Assembly (NCBI GenBank): GCA_014896255.1
Contig: JADBKT010000014.1
Location: forward strand, 1 to 64,000
Direction of reading: 5' to 3'
Length of the DNA stretch: 64,000 nt
Source: Hydrogenibacillus sp.
Lineage (GTDB): Bacteria > Bacillota > Bacilli > Thermicanales > DSM-22653
The notes under the pieces are model-generated. The model was not told where the DNA came from and did not search any database. It saw nothing but the letters and a program-made list of their open reading frames with translations. The position numbers and the translations under genes were made by a program. Below, piece after piece: positions 54,435 through 63,698 of the stretch. The stretch's first letter is position 1. Every line of letters begins with the position of its first letter.

Positions 54435-55901
54435 TCATCTCACCCCTCCGTCGTCGGCGTAAGGCGCATCATCGGCGTTCGTCGGGGGTTCGCCTTCCGT
54501 CCCCGCCGCGTCCTCCAACGCCTGAACGACCGTCTCCAAGGCGGCGGCGCGGGACGCTTTGACAAGGACAACAGCATCGGGCCGCGCGTAGACCCTAAGC
54601 GCGGCGATCAGCGCCGCGCGATCGGTGAAATGCCGAGCCGCCAAGCCGCGGCGCTTGAGCGCGCGGGTCAGCGTCTCGATCATCTCGCCCACCGTCAGCA
54701 CCGTGATCCGCTCAAACGCCCGTTCTTCGGCCAGCGTTTCCAAAAGCGACTCGGCATGTGCCCCGAGTTCCCCGATATCGCCCAATACGGCGATGCGATC
54801 CGAGTATCCCCGAAGCGAGGCCAAGGCGCGCACGGCCGCGCGTACCGACGTCGGCGCGGCGTTGTACGCATCGTCGATGAGCGTCATGCCGCCTATTCCG
54901 CGGACGACGCGCATCCGCCCGGGGATCGCCGGAAGGGCGCGCCACGCGGTGTTCGCCTCGTCCGCCGTCACGCCGAACAGGCGGGAGACGGCATACGCCA
55001 GTACGCCGTTAGCGCCGAGCGCCTCACCGAAAAGCGGCACGTGCAGCACCGCCTCATCCGTCGACCCTTCGTCCGTTGCCCGAACCGCCCAGAGCGTGCC
55101 TTCAAAACCCCGATCGGCGAGCAGACGATAGCGGATGCGTGCGGCCTCCGTCCGGCCGACGGTCCACCGCCTCCCGCCGAACGCCTGAAGCCATGGATGG
55201 CGGGCGATGAGAGGTTCTTCCGCCGGATAGATGAAGTCGCCGTCCGATCGCAGGCCGCACAGCAGCTCCAGCTTCGCATCGGCGATCGCCTCCCGCGACC
55301 CGAGATGACCGATGTGCGCCTCACCGATGTTCGTCACGACGCCCACGTCCGGCTCCGCACACTCGGCCAGCCTACGAATCTCCCCGGCATGGTTCATGCC
55401 CATCTCGACGACCGCCAGATCATGGGCCGCGCCCAGCCGAAGCAGCGTGAGCGGCAGGCCGATGTCGTTGTTCTGGTTGCCTTCGGAGGCGAGCACCCGG
55501 TAGCGGGCGCCGAGCGCCTGAGCGAGGAGCGCTTTCGTCGTCGTCTTGCCGTTCGAACCGGTGACGGCGATCACCGGTCGACCGAAGCGACGGCGGTTCA
55601 ACCGGGCCAGATCCATGAGCGTCCGCCGCGTGTCGTCGACGACGAACACCACGCCGTCTTCCGGCGGAGGACCGTGATCTTGTTGCCACAGAGCCGCCTG
55701 CGCCCCCTTGCGGAAGGCTTCGCGCACGAAGTCGTGGCCGTCGAAACGCGCGCCGACGATCGGCACATACAGCGCCCCGGAGCGGATCGTCCGCGTGTCG
55801 ATGGAGACGGAGGAAAGCGGCACCGCCGCGAGGTCCTCCGGCGGTGTTCCGATCTCCGCCAACGCCACGTGGCGGCGCACGTCTTCCAGCGTCAGGAGCA
55901 T
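54435..55901 (-). CDS. murF: UDP-MurNAc-tripeptide--D-Ala-D-Ala ligase
   Basis: This ligase attaches D-Ala-D-Ala to UDP-MurNAc-tripeptide. The 488-aa protein shows SIDTRTIRSGALYVPIVGARFDGHDFV, VIAVTGSNGKTTTKALLAQAL, EGNQNNDIGLPLTLLRL, AVVEMGMNHAGEI, TNIGEAHIGHLGS, NGVLAYAVSRLFG, TLIDDAYNAAPTSVRAAVRAL and AVLGDIGELG. A Glu/Pro/Asp-rich C-terminal tail is unusual. In B. subtilis murF is elsewhere, next to ddl; here it occupies the classical position between murE and mraY. The ATG overlaps the murE stop by 10 nt. Confidence 0.96.
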   Translation of the reverse strand: MLLTLEDVRRHVALAEIGTPPEDLAAVPLSSVSIDTRTIRSGALYVPIVGARFDGHDFVREAFRKGAQAALWQQDHGPPPEDGVVFVVDDTRRTLMDLARLNRRRFGRPVIAVTGSNGKTTTKALLAQALGARYRVLASEGNQNNDIGLPLTLLRLGAAHDLAVVEMGMNHAGEIRRLAECAEPDVGVVTNIGEAHIGHLGSREAIADAKLELLCGLRSDGDFIYPAEEPLIARHPWLQAFGGRRWTVGRTEAARIRYRLLADRGFEGTLWAVRATDEGSTDEAVLHVPLFGEALGANGVLAYAVSRLFGVTADEANTAWRALPAIPGRMRVVRGIGGMTLIDDAYNAAPTSVRAAVRALASLRGYSDRIAVLGDIGELGAHAESLLETLAEERAFERITVLTVGEMIETLTRALKRRGLAARHFTDRAALIAALRVYARPDAVVLVKASRAAALETVVQALEDAAGTEGEPPTNADDAPYADDGGVR

Positions 55902-57442
55902 CGGTATCCCGCCTTCTCGAGCGCCCGGCGCGCTTCGAGTCGATCGTCGAACGGATGGACGACGCCGCGGATGATCTGCCCCGTCTCATGCCCTTTCCCG
56001 GCGATGAGCACCACGTCCCCGGCTTCGGCGGCTTGAATCGCCCGACCGATCGCCTCCCGGCGATCGGTCAAAGACGCCGTCCGCGCCCGTGCCGCCTGCG
56101 GGATGCCGGCGAGGACATCGGCGATGATCCGCTCCGGATCCTCGTCCCGCGGATTGTCCGACGTCACCCAGAGCAGGTCCGCCCCCTCGGCGACCGCCGC
56201 CCCCATCAGCGGCCGCTTGCGCGGGTCGCGATTGCCGCCGGCGCCGAAGACGGCGATCAAGCGACCGGCCGTGATCGGCCTAAGCGCAGCGAGGACGCTT
56301 TTTAAACCGTCCGGCGTATGCGCATAATCGACGAAAACGCCGAACGGCTGTCCGCAATCGATGCGCTCAAGCCGCCCCGGCACGGAAGTGACCGCGTTCA
56401 GCGATCGGGCGATCGATGCCAACGCGATTCCGTAGGCATGGGCGCTTGCGGCGGCGGCCAACGCGTTTTCCACGTTGTGTCGGCCGATCAGCGGCAGATG
56501 CACCGGATGCGCCTCGCCCGCCGCCGAGCGCAGCACGAACGCCGTTTTCCGGACGCCCAAAACGACATCGGTCGCCACGAGATCGACACCGCTCATAAAC
56601 CGATCCGCCGCCGACTCCCCGTCCCGTAGGACGGCATAGCGGACGATGGGTTGTACCGTCTCCCGGGCGAAGTCGTCCGAAGCGGGATCGTTCGCATTCA
56701 AAACGGCCGCGCGGGCCCGGGCGCCGTTCTTCCGACGGAGACCGAAATCTCCGCCGAGCAGATGAAACAGGCGGCCTTTCGCCGCGCGGTAGGCGTCCAT
56801 CGTTCCGTGATAATCCAGATGATCCTGCGTCAGATTGGTAAAGACGGCCTGGCAAAACGGAAGTCCCGCCGTCCGTCCCTGATCGAGGGCGTGCGACGAG
56901 ACTTCCATCACCACCGCCCGCATGCCCGTTTCGCGCATGCGCGCGAGCGTCCGAAAGAGCGTCACCGGATCCGGCGTCGTCGCCGTCGCCGCTTCGACCA
57001 CGTCCCCGTAAGCGATCTCCACCGTCCCGATGAGCCCCGTGTCGACGCCGTGGCGCTCAAGCAGTTGGCGGATGAGCGAGGTCGTCGTCGTCTTCCCGTT
57101 CGTCCCCGTCACCCCGATGACGTCCAGCTCCGCTCCCGGCGACCCGTAGAAGACATTGAGCAGAAGCGAAAGAACGCGTTTCGGTTCGGCGACCTCGACC
57201 GCCGCCGAAAAAAGATCCGCCGCGCGCTCCCCGAAGCCGCGGGCGACGACCGCCGCCCGTGCTCCGGCGCGGGCGGCATCGGAGAGAAAACGATGCCCGT
57301 CGGTCACCGTCCCGGGCAGGGCGACGAACAACTCCCCCGGCCGCACGGCGCGGGAATCGATGGCGATGCCTTCGATCTCGACTGTCGGATCGCCGTACAA
57401 GCGGGCGGTGCGTAGCGGATCGATCAGCGTCTCGAGCCTCAT
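55892..57442 (-). CDS. murE: UDP-MurNAc-L-Ala-D-Glu--meso-diaminopimelate ligase
   Basis: This ligase adds the third residue of the stem peptide. The 516-aa protein (ATG 57442, AAAGGGCG SD) shows AIDSRAVRPGELFVALPGTVTDGHRF, VIGVTGTNGKTTTTSLIRQLL, VVMEVSSHALDQGR, TNLTQDHLDYHGTMDAYRAAK, RHNVENALAAAASAHAYG and FGAGGNRDPRKRPLMGA. The specificity motif in TSDNPRDEDPERII is DNPR, which selects meso-diaminopimelate rather than lysine. That supports a Bacillus-type A1-gamma peptidoglycan. It overlaps murF downstream and follows spoVD by 106 nt. Confidence 0.97.
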   Translation of the reverse strand: MRLETLIDPLRTARLYGDPTVEIEGIAIDSRAVRPGELFVALPGTVTDGHRFLSDAARAGARAAVVARGFGERAADLFSAAVEVAEPKRVLSLLLNVFYGSPGAELDVIGVTGTNGKTTTTSLIRQLLERHGVDTGLIGTVEIAYGDVVEAATATTPDPVTLFRTLARMRETGMRAVVMEVSSHALDQGRTAGLPFCQAVFTNLTQDHLDYHGTMDAYRAAKGRLFHLLGGDFGLRRKNGARARAAVLNANDPASDDFARETVQPIVRYAVLRDGESAADRFMSGVDLVATDVVLGVRKTAFVLRSAAGEAHPVHLPLIGRHNVENALAAAASAHAYGIALASIARSLNAVTSVPGRLERIDCGQPFGVFVDYAHTPDGLKSVLAALRPITAGRLIAVFGAGGNRDPRKRPLMGAAVAEGADLLWVTSDNPRDEDPERIIADVLAGIPQAARARTASLTDRREAIGRAIQAAEAGDVVLIAGKGHETGQIIRGVVHPFDDRLEARRALEKAGYRCS

Positions 57443-57548
57443 CGGATTCGCCCTTTCTGTCATCTTAGCCGAGTATGCCTTCGTTTTAATCCGTTCAAAC
57501 CTTACTCGTTTTCCCTCGAAATTGCAAGATGGAACGGGGCGTCGACCG

Positions 57549-59474
57549 TCACGGCGATGCCTTTCCGAGGTAGATACGCACCTTGCTGCCCTGCGGCAGC
57601 TTCGTTCCCGGCGCCGGCGCCTGATCGACGACGACGTCGCCTTGGCCCTCGACTTCCAGCGGCAGCGTATAGAAACTCCGGCGGATGTCGGCGACGCGCA
57701 TGCCGATGAGGTTCGGCACTTCCATCGGCGGCATTTCCGGATAGATATACTTTGACTTCTTGATTCCCCCGCTTCGCGGCGGCACACCCAGATAATGCAG
57801 CGTATCGTCGATCACCCGACCGACGATCGGCGCGGCGACGACCCCGCCGAACTGAATGCCCTGCGGGTGATCAACGGCGATGTAGACGACGATTTCCGGA
57901 TCGTCCGCCGGCGCGAACCCGATAAAAGAGACGATGTACTCGTTCGTCAAATACCGTCCGTCGGGTCCGACCTTCTGCGCCGTCCCGGTCTTGCCGCCGA
58001 CGCGGTAACCGTCGATGTAGGCGCGGCTGCCGGTGCCGTTCGCCACGACGGACTCCAACGCCCGCCGCACCTCTTTCGACGTCGCTTCGGAGACGACCTG
58101 CCGTTTGACCTCCGGTTCTGTCGCTTGAAGCACCGCTTTCGTCTTCGCGTCGACGATCGCCCGGGCGATGTGCGGGCGGTACAGCGTCCCGCCGTTCACA
58201 GCGGCGGAGACGGCCATCGCCTGCTGGATCGGCGTCACCGACACGCCTTGTCCGAACGCCGTCGTGGCCAGTTCCACCGGCCCCATGCGGGCTTCCGAGA
58301 AGAGCAAACCCTTCGCTTCGCCGCGCAGATCAATGCCCGTCTTCTCTCCGAAGCCGAAATCACGCACATATTTCATCAGTGTCTCCGTGCCCAGCCGAAG
58401 CCCCAGTTCCACAAAACCGGGGTTACACGAATTTTCAACGACCTGAAGAAACGTCTGATCGCCGTGTCCCCCGGCCTTCCAGCAGCGGATCCTGGCGCCG
58501 GAGACCATAATGTATCCGGGATCATAAAAATGTTCGCGATCGAGGTCGACTTTCTTCTCTTCCAACGCCGCGGCCAGGGTGATGATTTTGAACGTCGACC
58601 CCGGTTCGTACATGCGCCAGATCGGCTGGTTGCGGTTGTACACTTCCGCGGGATACGCCCGGTAATCCGCCGGGTCGAACGTCGGGTAGGAAGCCATCGC
58701 CAGCACGTCGCCGTTTTTGGGATCGACGACCAGGCCGACGATGCTTTTCGGCGCATACGTCTGCCAGGCGTCCTCCATCTCCCGTTCCAAGATCTGTTGA
58801 ACCCCCACGTCGAGCGTCGTCACCAAATCCGCCCCGCCCTGCGGGGGAATGTAACGCGTCGGCTGCCCCGGCATGCGCTGCCCGCGGGCGTCGGCATAAA
58901 AAGCGATCGCTCCCCGACGTCCGGAAAGCACGTCGTCGTAGACGAGTTCCAAGCCGGTCAAACCTTGATTGTCGACGCCGGTAAAGCCGAGCACGTGCGC
59001 GGCCAACGTTCCGTACGGGTACACCCGCCGGTAATCTTCGGCGACATAGATACCGGGCAGATTGAGCCGGCGCACGGCCTCCGCCTTATCCAGATCGAGC
59101 CGCCGCCCTTCCGGGGCGATGCGCACGATGAGCTGCCGTTTGGACATGAGCGGCACCAGCTTCTCGGCGCTCATTCCGAGCGCCTGCGCGAGTCGCTCCG
59201 CCGAATCCGCGACGTCCTCGATCTGCGCCGGGACGGCGAGCACGCTCGGTGCGCTCTCGTTGTCGACCAAGACCACGCCGTTTCGGTCCAAAATCCGTCC
59301 GCGCGGGGCTTCAAACGGCACATCCCGCGTCCACAGCGCCTCGGCCCGGGCGAGCAGCCAATCGCCTTGAACGAGCATCAAATCCGCCAGGCGCAGGACA
59401 ATGACGATAAGCCCGGCCCAGACCAGGAGGCCGAACAGGACGATACGGCGGCGAACGGTTCGGTTCGTCGTCAC
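57549..59474 (-). CDS. spoVD: SpoVD-type class B penicillin-binding protein with one PASTA domain
   Basis: This membrane-anchored transpeptidase of 641 aa starts at GTG 59474 (GGAGGGG SD). It has one N-terminal helix (RIVLFGLLVWAGLIVIVLRLADLML), a PBP dimer domain (APRGRILDRNGVVLVDN) and a transpeptidase domain: active-site serine EPGSTFKII, ENSCNPGFVELG and KTGTAQK. A single C-terminal PASTA domain is MEVPNLIGMRVADIRRSFYTLPLEVEGQGDVVVDQAPAPGTKLPQGSKVRIYLG. In B. subtilis SpoVD, with SpoVE, makes spore cortex; gene order and the single PASTA domain support the same role. SpoVE-type and PBP2B-type partners are in the same cluster. Confidence 0.94.
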   Translation of the reverse strand: MTTNRTVRRRIVLFGLLVWAGLIVIVLRLADLMLVQGDWLLARAEALWTRDVPFEAPRGRILDRNGVVLVDNESAPSVLAVPAQIEDVADSAERLAQALGMSAEKLVPLMSKRQLIVRIAPEGRRLDLDKAEAVRRLNLPGIYVAEDYRRVYPYGTLAAHVLGFTGVDNQGLTGLELVYDDVLSGRRGAIAFYADARGQRMPGQPTRYIPPQGGADLVTTLDVGVQQILEREMEDAWQTYAPKSIVGLVVDPKNGDVLAMASYPTFDPADYRAYPAEVYNRNQPIWRMYEPGSTFKIITLAAALEEKKVDLDREHFYDPGYIMVSGARIRCWKAGGHGDQTFLQVVENSCNPGFVELGLRLGTETLMKYVRDFGFGEKTGIDLRGEAKGLLFSEARMGPVELATTAFGQGVSVTPIQQAMAVSAAVNGGTLYRPHIARAIVDAKTKAVLQATEPEVKRQVVSEATSKEVRRALESVVANGTGSRAYIDGYRVGGKTGTAQKVGPDGRYLTNEYIVSFIGFAPADDPEIVVYIAVDHPQGIQFGGVVAAPIVGRVIDDTLHYLGVPPRSGGIKKSKYIYPEMPPMEVPNLIGMRVADIRRSFYTLPLEVEGQGDVVVDQAPAPGTKLPQGSKVRIYLGKASP

Positions 59475-59577
59475 GCGCGGCCCCTCCAACCGTGACAGAG
59501 TGGATCGATGAGACAAGATATACTCCACTGTATGTCCCGGTGAAAAGGGTTAGAACGCCGCGTCCGGCTGCTTAGGC

Positions 59578-61632
59578 CTACGGCGACGGACTCGATTCAG
59601 CGGGTGTTTGGACCGCCGGCGCGAAAGTGACGTGCACCGTTTGCCCCGGAGTCACCGGACTGCCCGGCGCCGGATCTTGCGCCACGGCAAAACCTTCCCC
59701 GTCGAAGCGCCCGACGAGGCCTGACCGAGCCAGCGCACGGGCGACGTCGCGCTTCGATTGCCCGCGGAAATCGGGAAGCCGCCCGCCGGCGGGATCAGAC
59801 TCCCCGGTGTTCCCGGTTCCCTCAGCCGGACTTTCGGCCGTTTGAGGCTTCCCGGCGGCTTTTTTCGCATCGGTCTTGGGCTTTGAGGCGCCCGATTCGT
59901 CCGGAGCGGCGTCCGGCGGGACGTTCAAGTAGGTCAACGTCTGCGCCATAATCTCCTTAAAGATCGGCGACACGACTTCCCCGCTCGTCGGCGCCTCGAT
60001 GTCCGGCTCGTCGACGACGACGTAGACGAGCACCTCCGGATCGTCCAGCGGTGCGAAACCGATGAACGAATAAATATACGCCCCCGCCTTATAGCGTCCG
60101 TCCGCTCCCAGCTTTTGCGCCGTTCCCGTTTTTCCGGCGATGCGGTATCCGTCCAAGGCATACGCGCGCCCCGTCCCGTCCGGCGACGCGACGACGCTTA
60201 GCATCGCCTCCCGTACTTTCGCCGACGCCTGCGGCGTGATCACCTGCCGGACGAACGTCGGGCCGTGCTCTTCCAGCACGATGCCGTCATCGTGTCGCTC
60301 AATGCGCTCAATGACATACGGCTTCATCAATTTTCCGCCGTTGATCGCCGCGCTGACCGCCGTCACCATCTGCATCGGCGTGACGGTCAGCGTCTGCCCG
60401 TACGTCGTCGTGGCGATGTCGCGCGGCGGAGCCTTCATCATATCCGGGAGCTTTCCGCTCGCTTCGCCGGGGATGTCGATCCCCGTTTTCGCGCCGAACC
60501 CGAAGGCGTCGTAATATTGTGCGAGCTTGGACCGCCCGAGCCGCTCATAGCCGAGGATCGTCATCCCGACGTTGCTCGAACGGGCAAACGCCTCGGCGAA
60601 GGTGATCGTCCCCCAGCCTTTGGCGCTGTTCCAATCGCGGATCGGCGGTCGGATCTCTTTCGACTGGTAGACGCCGGCTTGATACGTTTCCTCCGGATGA
60701 TAGACGCCTTCATTGATCGCCGCGGCCAGGGTGATCGTCTTGAACGTCGATCCCGGCTCAAACGTAAACGACACCGGCAGATTGATGTAGTTTTCGATGC
60801 GGCTGTAGTCGTTCGGATCAAAATGCGGCCGCGAGGCGAGCGCGTACACTTCCATCGTCTTCGGATTCACGACGACGGCCAGCATGTGTGCCGCCCGGAA
60901 CCGTTCGGCGGCATGATCGAGCGCTTCTTCGACGAACTGCTGGATGGCGCGGTCGATCGTCAGCACGACGTCCTTGCCGTCGATCGGCGGCTCATACGAC
61001 TGCACGCCGGCGGGCAGCGGTCGGCCCAAATTGTCCACAAGCAGCGTCTCCTGTCCGTTTTGACCGGCCAACACGTCGTCAAGCGCAGCTTCAAGCCCCA
61101 TACGCGGCGTGCCGTCTTTGTCGACATACCCCAGCGTATGCGCGAGAAACGCGCCAAACGGGTAATACCGCCGACGATCCTCGACGAAGACGATGCCCGG
61201 CAACCGGAGCTGTTCGATGGCCTCCTTGACCTCCGGAGACACCTTCCACCCGCCGGGACGAAATTCGACCTGGTAGCGGCCCGACTGGCGCATGATCGAC
61301 GTCAGTCGTTCGGCGGACATGTCGATCAGCGGCGCCAGCGCTTCCGCCGTCCGCTCCACGTCGACGACGTGTGACGGCGCCTCCGGACTTAAGACGGCCA
61401 CGACGTTGTACGCCGGCCCGTCCACGGCCAGCGGCGTCCCGTGGCGGTCATAGATGGTGCCGCGTTTGGCGGGAATCGACTCTTTGGAGAGCCACTGCGC
61501 ATAGGCCCGGGACTTCAAATCGCCGGGATCGAAGGCTTGGAGATAGACGAGACGGGTAATGACGGACAAGAAAAACAGAAAAAACAGCATCCCGACGAAT
61601 GCGCCGCGCCCCGTCATCCGCCGACCGTTCAC
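59578..61632 (-). CDS. pbpB: PBP2B-type septal class B penicillin-binding protein
   Basis: This is a monofunctional septal transpeptidase of 684 aa with an N-terminal helix (FVGMLFFLFFLSVITRLVYLQAF), dimer domain (IPAKRGTIYDRHGTPLAVDGPAYNVVAVLSPE) and transpeptidase motifs TFEPGSTFKTIT, ARSSNVGMTILGYERLG and AGKTGTAQKLG. A Pro/Ala/Glu-rich linker leads to one visible PASTA domain (LPDFRGQSKRDVARALARSGLVGRFDGEGFAVAQDPAPGSPVTPGQTVHV); Bacillus Pbp2B has two. The GTG start overlaps the ftsL stop. It is the divisome partner of the SEDS polymerase. Confidence 0.94.
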   Translation of the reverse strand: MNGRRMTGRGAFVGMLFFLFFLSVITRLVYLQAFDPGDLKSRAYAQWLSKESIPAKRGTIYDRHGTPLAVDGPAYNVVAVLSPEAPSHVVDVERTAEALAPLIDMSAERLTSIMRQSGRYQVEFRPGGWKVSPEVKEAIEQLRLPGIVFVEDRRRYYPFGAFLAHTLGYVDKDGTPRMGLEAALDDVLAGQNGQETLLVDNLGRPLPAGVQSYEPPIDGKDVVLTIDRAIQQFVEEALDHAAERFRAAHMLAVVVNPKTMEVYALASRPHFDPNDYSRIENYINLPVSFTFEPGSTFKTITLAAAINEGVYHPEETYQAGVYQSKEIRPPIRDWNSAKGWGTITFAEAFARSSNVGMTILGYERLGRSKLAQYYDAFGFGAKTGIDIPGEASGKLPDMMKAPPRDIATTTYGQTLTVTPMQMVTAVSAAINGGKLMKPYVIERIERHDDGIVLEEHGPTFVRQVITPQASAKVREAMLSVVASPDGTGRAYALDGYRIAGKTGTAQKLGADGRYKAGAYIYSFIGFAPLDDPEVLVYVVVDEPDIEAPTSGEVVSPIFKEIMAQTLTYLNVPPDAAPDESGASKPKTDAKKAAGKPQTAESPAEGTGNTGESDPAGGRLPDFRGQSKRDVARALARSGLVGRFDGEGFAVAQDPAPGSPVTPGQTVHVTFAPAVQTPAESSPSP

Positions 61633-62099
61633 GGCCGTCCGTCCACCTCGGACTCATAAGCAGCCGCCGGCGAACGCTCGCCGCCCGGCGAAAGCGCGGC
61701 GGATTGGACCGTGGTGATGACCTTCACCCCGTCGGGACGCGGTCTTAAACCGTGTTCACGGGCGATGGCGATGATGCGCGACGGACGGCCAAGTTCGACG
61801 ACCTCCACGGAAAGCCGCGCGTTTTCTTTCTCCAAGGCGCGGATCTCGCGCTCCACCCCGGTCAGGCGGTCGTTCAACGCCACGGCCTCGGCGAATCGGG
61901 ACAACACGAACAAGAAGACCAGCGCCGACAGGACGACATATGATAAGTACAACACTTTCTCCCCGGGCAACAACCCTGCGCCTTTCGCGGCATCCCGCGA
62001 GGCGGCGCGGGGGACGGCCGGCGTTCGTGGAAGACCGGGGGCCAAGACAGCGCCCGAAGTTTTGATCGCCGCATTGCCTTCGACGTAATACCGCGCCAT
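61629..62099 (-). CDS. ftsL: Cell division protein FtsL
   Basis: This bitopic divisome protein of 156 aa has a cytoplasmic tail of about 47 residues, one helix (VLYLSYVVLSALVFLFVLSRFAEAV) and an extracellular leucine-zipper-like coiled coil (LNDRLTGVEREIRALEKENARLSVEVVELG). The region PSRIIAIAREHGLRPRPDGVKVI is the typical FtsL C-terminal motif. The final 25 residues are disordered. It pairs with DivIB and DivIC. It is located between rsmH and pbpB, as in nearly all Firmicutes, and its stop overlaps the pbpB start. Confidence 0.92.
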   Translation of the reverse strand: MARYYVEGNAAIKTSGAVLAPGLPRTPAVPRAASRDAAKGAGLLPGEKVLYLSYVVLSALVFLFVLSRFAEAVALNDRLTGVEREIRALEKENARLSVEVVELGRPSRIIAIAREHGLRPRPDGVKVITTVQSAALSPGGERSPAAAYESEVDGRP

Positions 62100-62134
62100 C
62101 GTGATCCCTCCTTGTCGCGATGTTCTTCACCTTC

Positions 62135-63082
62135 TCACGGTAAACGCTCGGCGACGCGCAGCTTGGCCGAGCGCGCGCGCGGATTTTCGGCGATCTCTTC
62201 CGCCGACGGCGAAATCGGTCGGCGGGTGATGAGTTTGAGGATCGGCGTCCGATCGCACGGCAGGTGCGGCGGAAGATCCAGATCGGCACACGGATCGGCG
62301 GCGGAGCGGAACGTCTCTTTGACGATCCGGTCTTCCAGCGAATGAAAACTGATCACCGCGACGCGCCCGCCCGGCGCCAGGCGCTGTACGGCCGCCTTCA
62401 GGCTGATCCGCAGGCTCTGAAGTTCGTCGTTCACCGCGATGCGCAACGCCTGAAACGTCCGCTTCGCCGGATGCGGTCCGCTCCGCCTTGCCGGGGCCGG
62501 GATCGCCGCCTTGACGAGTTCGGCGAGCTCCACGGTCGAACGGATCGGCCGCCTCGAGCGTGCCCGAACGATCGCCCGCGCGATCGCCCGGGCAAAACGC
62601 TCTTCTCCGTATATCCGGATGATCTCCGCGAGCGCCGCCTCGTCGGCCGTATTGACCAGCTCGTAGGCCGTCGTCCGCTGCGAGCGGTCCATGCGCATGT
62701 CCAGCGGCGCGTCGTGCTGATAGCTGAATCCGCGTTCCGCCACATCCAACTGCGGAGAAGAGACGCCGAGGTCGTACAGCACGCCGTCGACCGCCCGGAT
62801 GCCGAGATCGGACAAAATCCGATCGATTTCGGCAAAATTCGCATGCACCAGCGCAAACGTTCCCCTGCTCGGGATCGACCGAAGCACCGTCTCCCCCGCT
62901 CGGATCGCCTCTTCATCGCGATCGACGGCGATGAGCCGCCCGTCGCGAAGGCGCTTGAATATTTCTACACTGTGACCGCCGCGGCCGAACGTACAGTCGA
63001 CGTACGTACCGTCCGGACGGATGCGGAGCATCTCGATCGCTTCGTCCCTCAGAACCGGGATGTGCGCCGCGTATTCGCCCAT
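62135..63082 (-). CDS. rsmH: 16S rRNA m4C1402 N4-methyltransferase
   Basis: This enzyme (MraW) methylates C1402 of 16S rRNA with SAM. The 315-aa protein starts at ATG 63082 (AAGGATG SD). Motifs are HIPVLRDEAIEMLRIRPDGTYVDCTFGRGGHSVEIFKRL (SAM motif I), LIAVDRDEEAI, VHANFAEID, GVLYDLGVSSPQLDVAERGFSYQHDAPLDMRMD, RTFQALRIAVNDELQSLR and GGRVAVISFHSLEDRIVKETFR. It lies 32 nt after mraZ, the fixed order in dcw clusters. Confidence 0.97.
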   Translation of the reverse strand: MGEYAAHIPVLRDEAIEMLRIRPDGTYVDCTFGRGGHSVEIFKRLRDGRLIAVDRDEEAIRAGETVLRSIPSRGTFALVHANFAEIDRILSDLGIRAVDGVLYDLGVSSPQLDVAERGFSYQHDAPLDMRMDRSQRTTAYELVNTADEAALAEIIRIYGEERFARAIARAIVRARSRRPIRSTVELAELVKAAIPAPARRSGPHPAKRTFQALRIAVNDELQSLRISLKAAVQRLAPGGRVAVISFHSLEDRIVKETFRSAADPCADLDLPPHLPCDRTPILKLITRRPISPSAEEIAENPRARSAKLRVAERLP

Positions 63083-63114
63083 CGTCGTTCGTTCATCCTT
63101 GTCTTTTTCCGCAG

Positions 63115-63546
63115 TCAAAGATCAAAGTCGATGAGTTTTTCCGCCGTCTCCGCCACCAGCGCGCTCTGCGCCGCCGCATACGCTTCCCAGCGCCCTTCTT
63201 CCCAGATCTCCAGGCGGTTCATGACGCCGATGACGACACACGCCTTTTCGATCCCGGCGTATGCCAAAAGCGGCTTGGGGATGGTGATCCGCCCCTGGCG
63301 ATCGAATTCCGCCTCCACCGCGCCGGAAAAGAAGAAGCGCGTAAAGGCCCGGGCGTCGGCTTTCGTAAACGGAAGGGCGCGGAGCTTCTGAGCCAGTTTT
63401 TCCCACTCGTCCATCGGATAAACGAACAGCGACTGTTCCAGACCCCGCGTAAGGATGACGCGTTCCCCGAGCGCGTCGCGAAATTTCGACGGAATGGTGA
63501 GACGCCCTTTGTCATCGAGCATATGGCGGTGCTCTCCGAGCAACAT
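63115..63546 (-). CDS. mraZ: MraZ, transcriptional regulator of the dcw cluster
   Basis: MraZ is a 143-aa AbrB-like DNA-binding protein that forms ring oligomers and controls its own operon. It has two tandem MraZ domains: GEHRHMLDDKGRLTIPSKFRDALGERVILTRGLEQSLFVYPMDEW and FFFSGAVEAEFDRQGRITIPKPLLAYAGIEKACVVIGVMNRLEIW. Each has the conserved DxKGRxxxP-like loop. ATG 63546 has a GGAGGAG SD. Period-10 TGG repeats directly upstream look like its own operator. It is the first gene of the long division and cell wall operon. Confidence 0.97.
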   Translation of the reverse strand: MLLGEHRHMLDDKGRLTIPSKFRDALGERVILTRGLEQSLFVYPMDEWEKLAQKLRALPFTKADARAFTRFFFSGAVEAEFDRQGRITIPKPLLAYAGIEKACVVIGVMNRLEIWEEGRWEAYAAAQSALVAETAEKLIDFDL

Positions 63547-63557
63547 GGACTTCTCCT

Positions 63558-63584
63558 CCATTCCTCTCCACTTCGCCCCACTTT
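63558..63584 (-). promoter_or_regulatory. Putative MraZ operator (period-10 TGG repeats)
   Basis: The minus strand reads AAAGTGGGGCGAAGTGGAGAGGAATGGAG: three TGG-containing boxes (AAAGTGG, AAGTGG, AATGG) spaced exactly 10 bp apart. They end 11 nt before the mraZ start, and the third overlaps the SD region. MraZ is known to bind tandem TGGG- or AAAGTGG-type repeats upstream of its own gene. A TATGAT -10 lies just upstream. Confidence 0.55.
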
Positions 63585-63615
63585 CAACCACATCATATCC
63601 ATTCGACGGCCAAAC

Positions 63616-63646
63616 AAAAAATCCTGCCTGGCGGCAGGACTTTTTT
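63616..63646 (-). terminator. Intrinsic terminator after ahcY
   Basis: TCCTGCC-GCCA-GGCAGGA is a 7-bp stem flanked by A-runs and T-runs on both sides (TTTTTT after it on the minus strand). It separates ahcY from the mraZ operon. Confidence 0.85.
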
Positions 63647-63698
63647 CAAAAAACTGGTGTTCGATTCCGCTGTTCGGCGTCGGGGCACCGCGGGCGCG

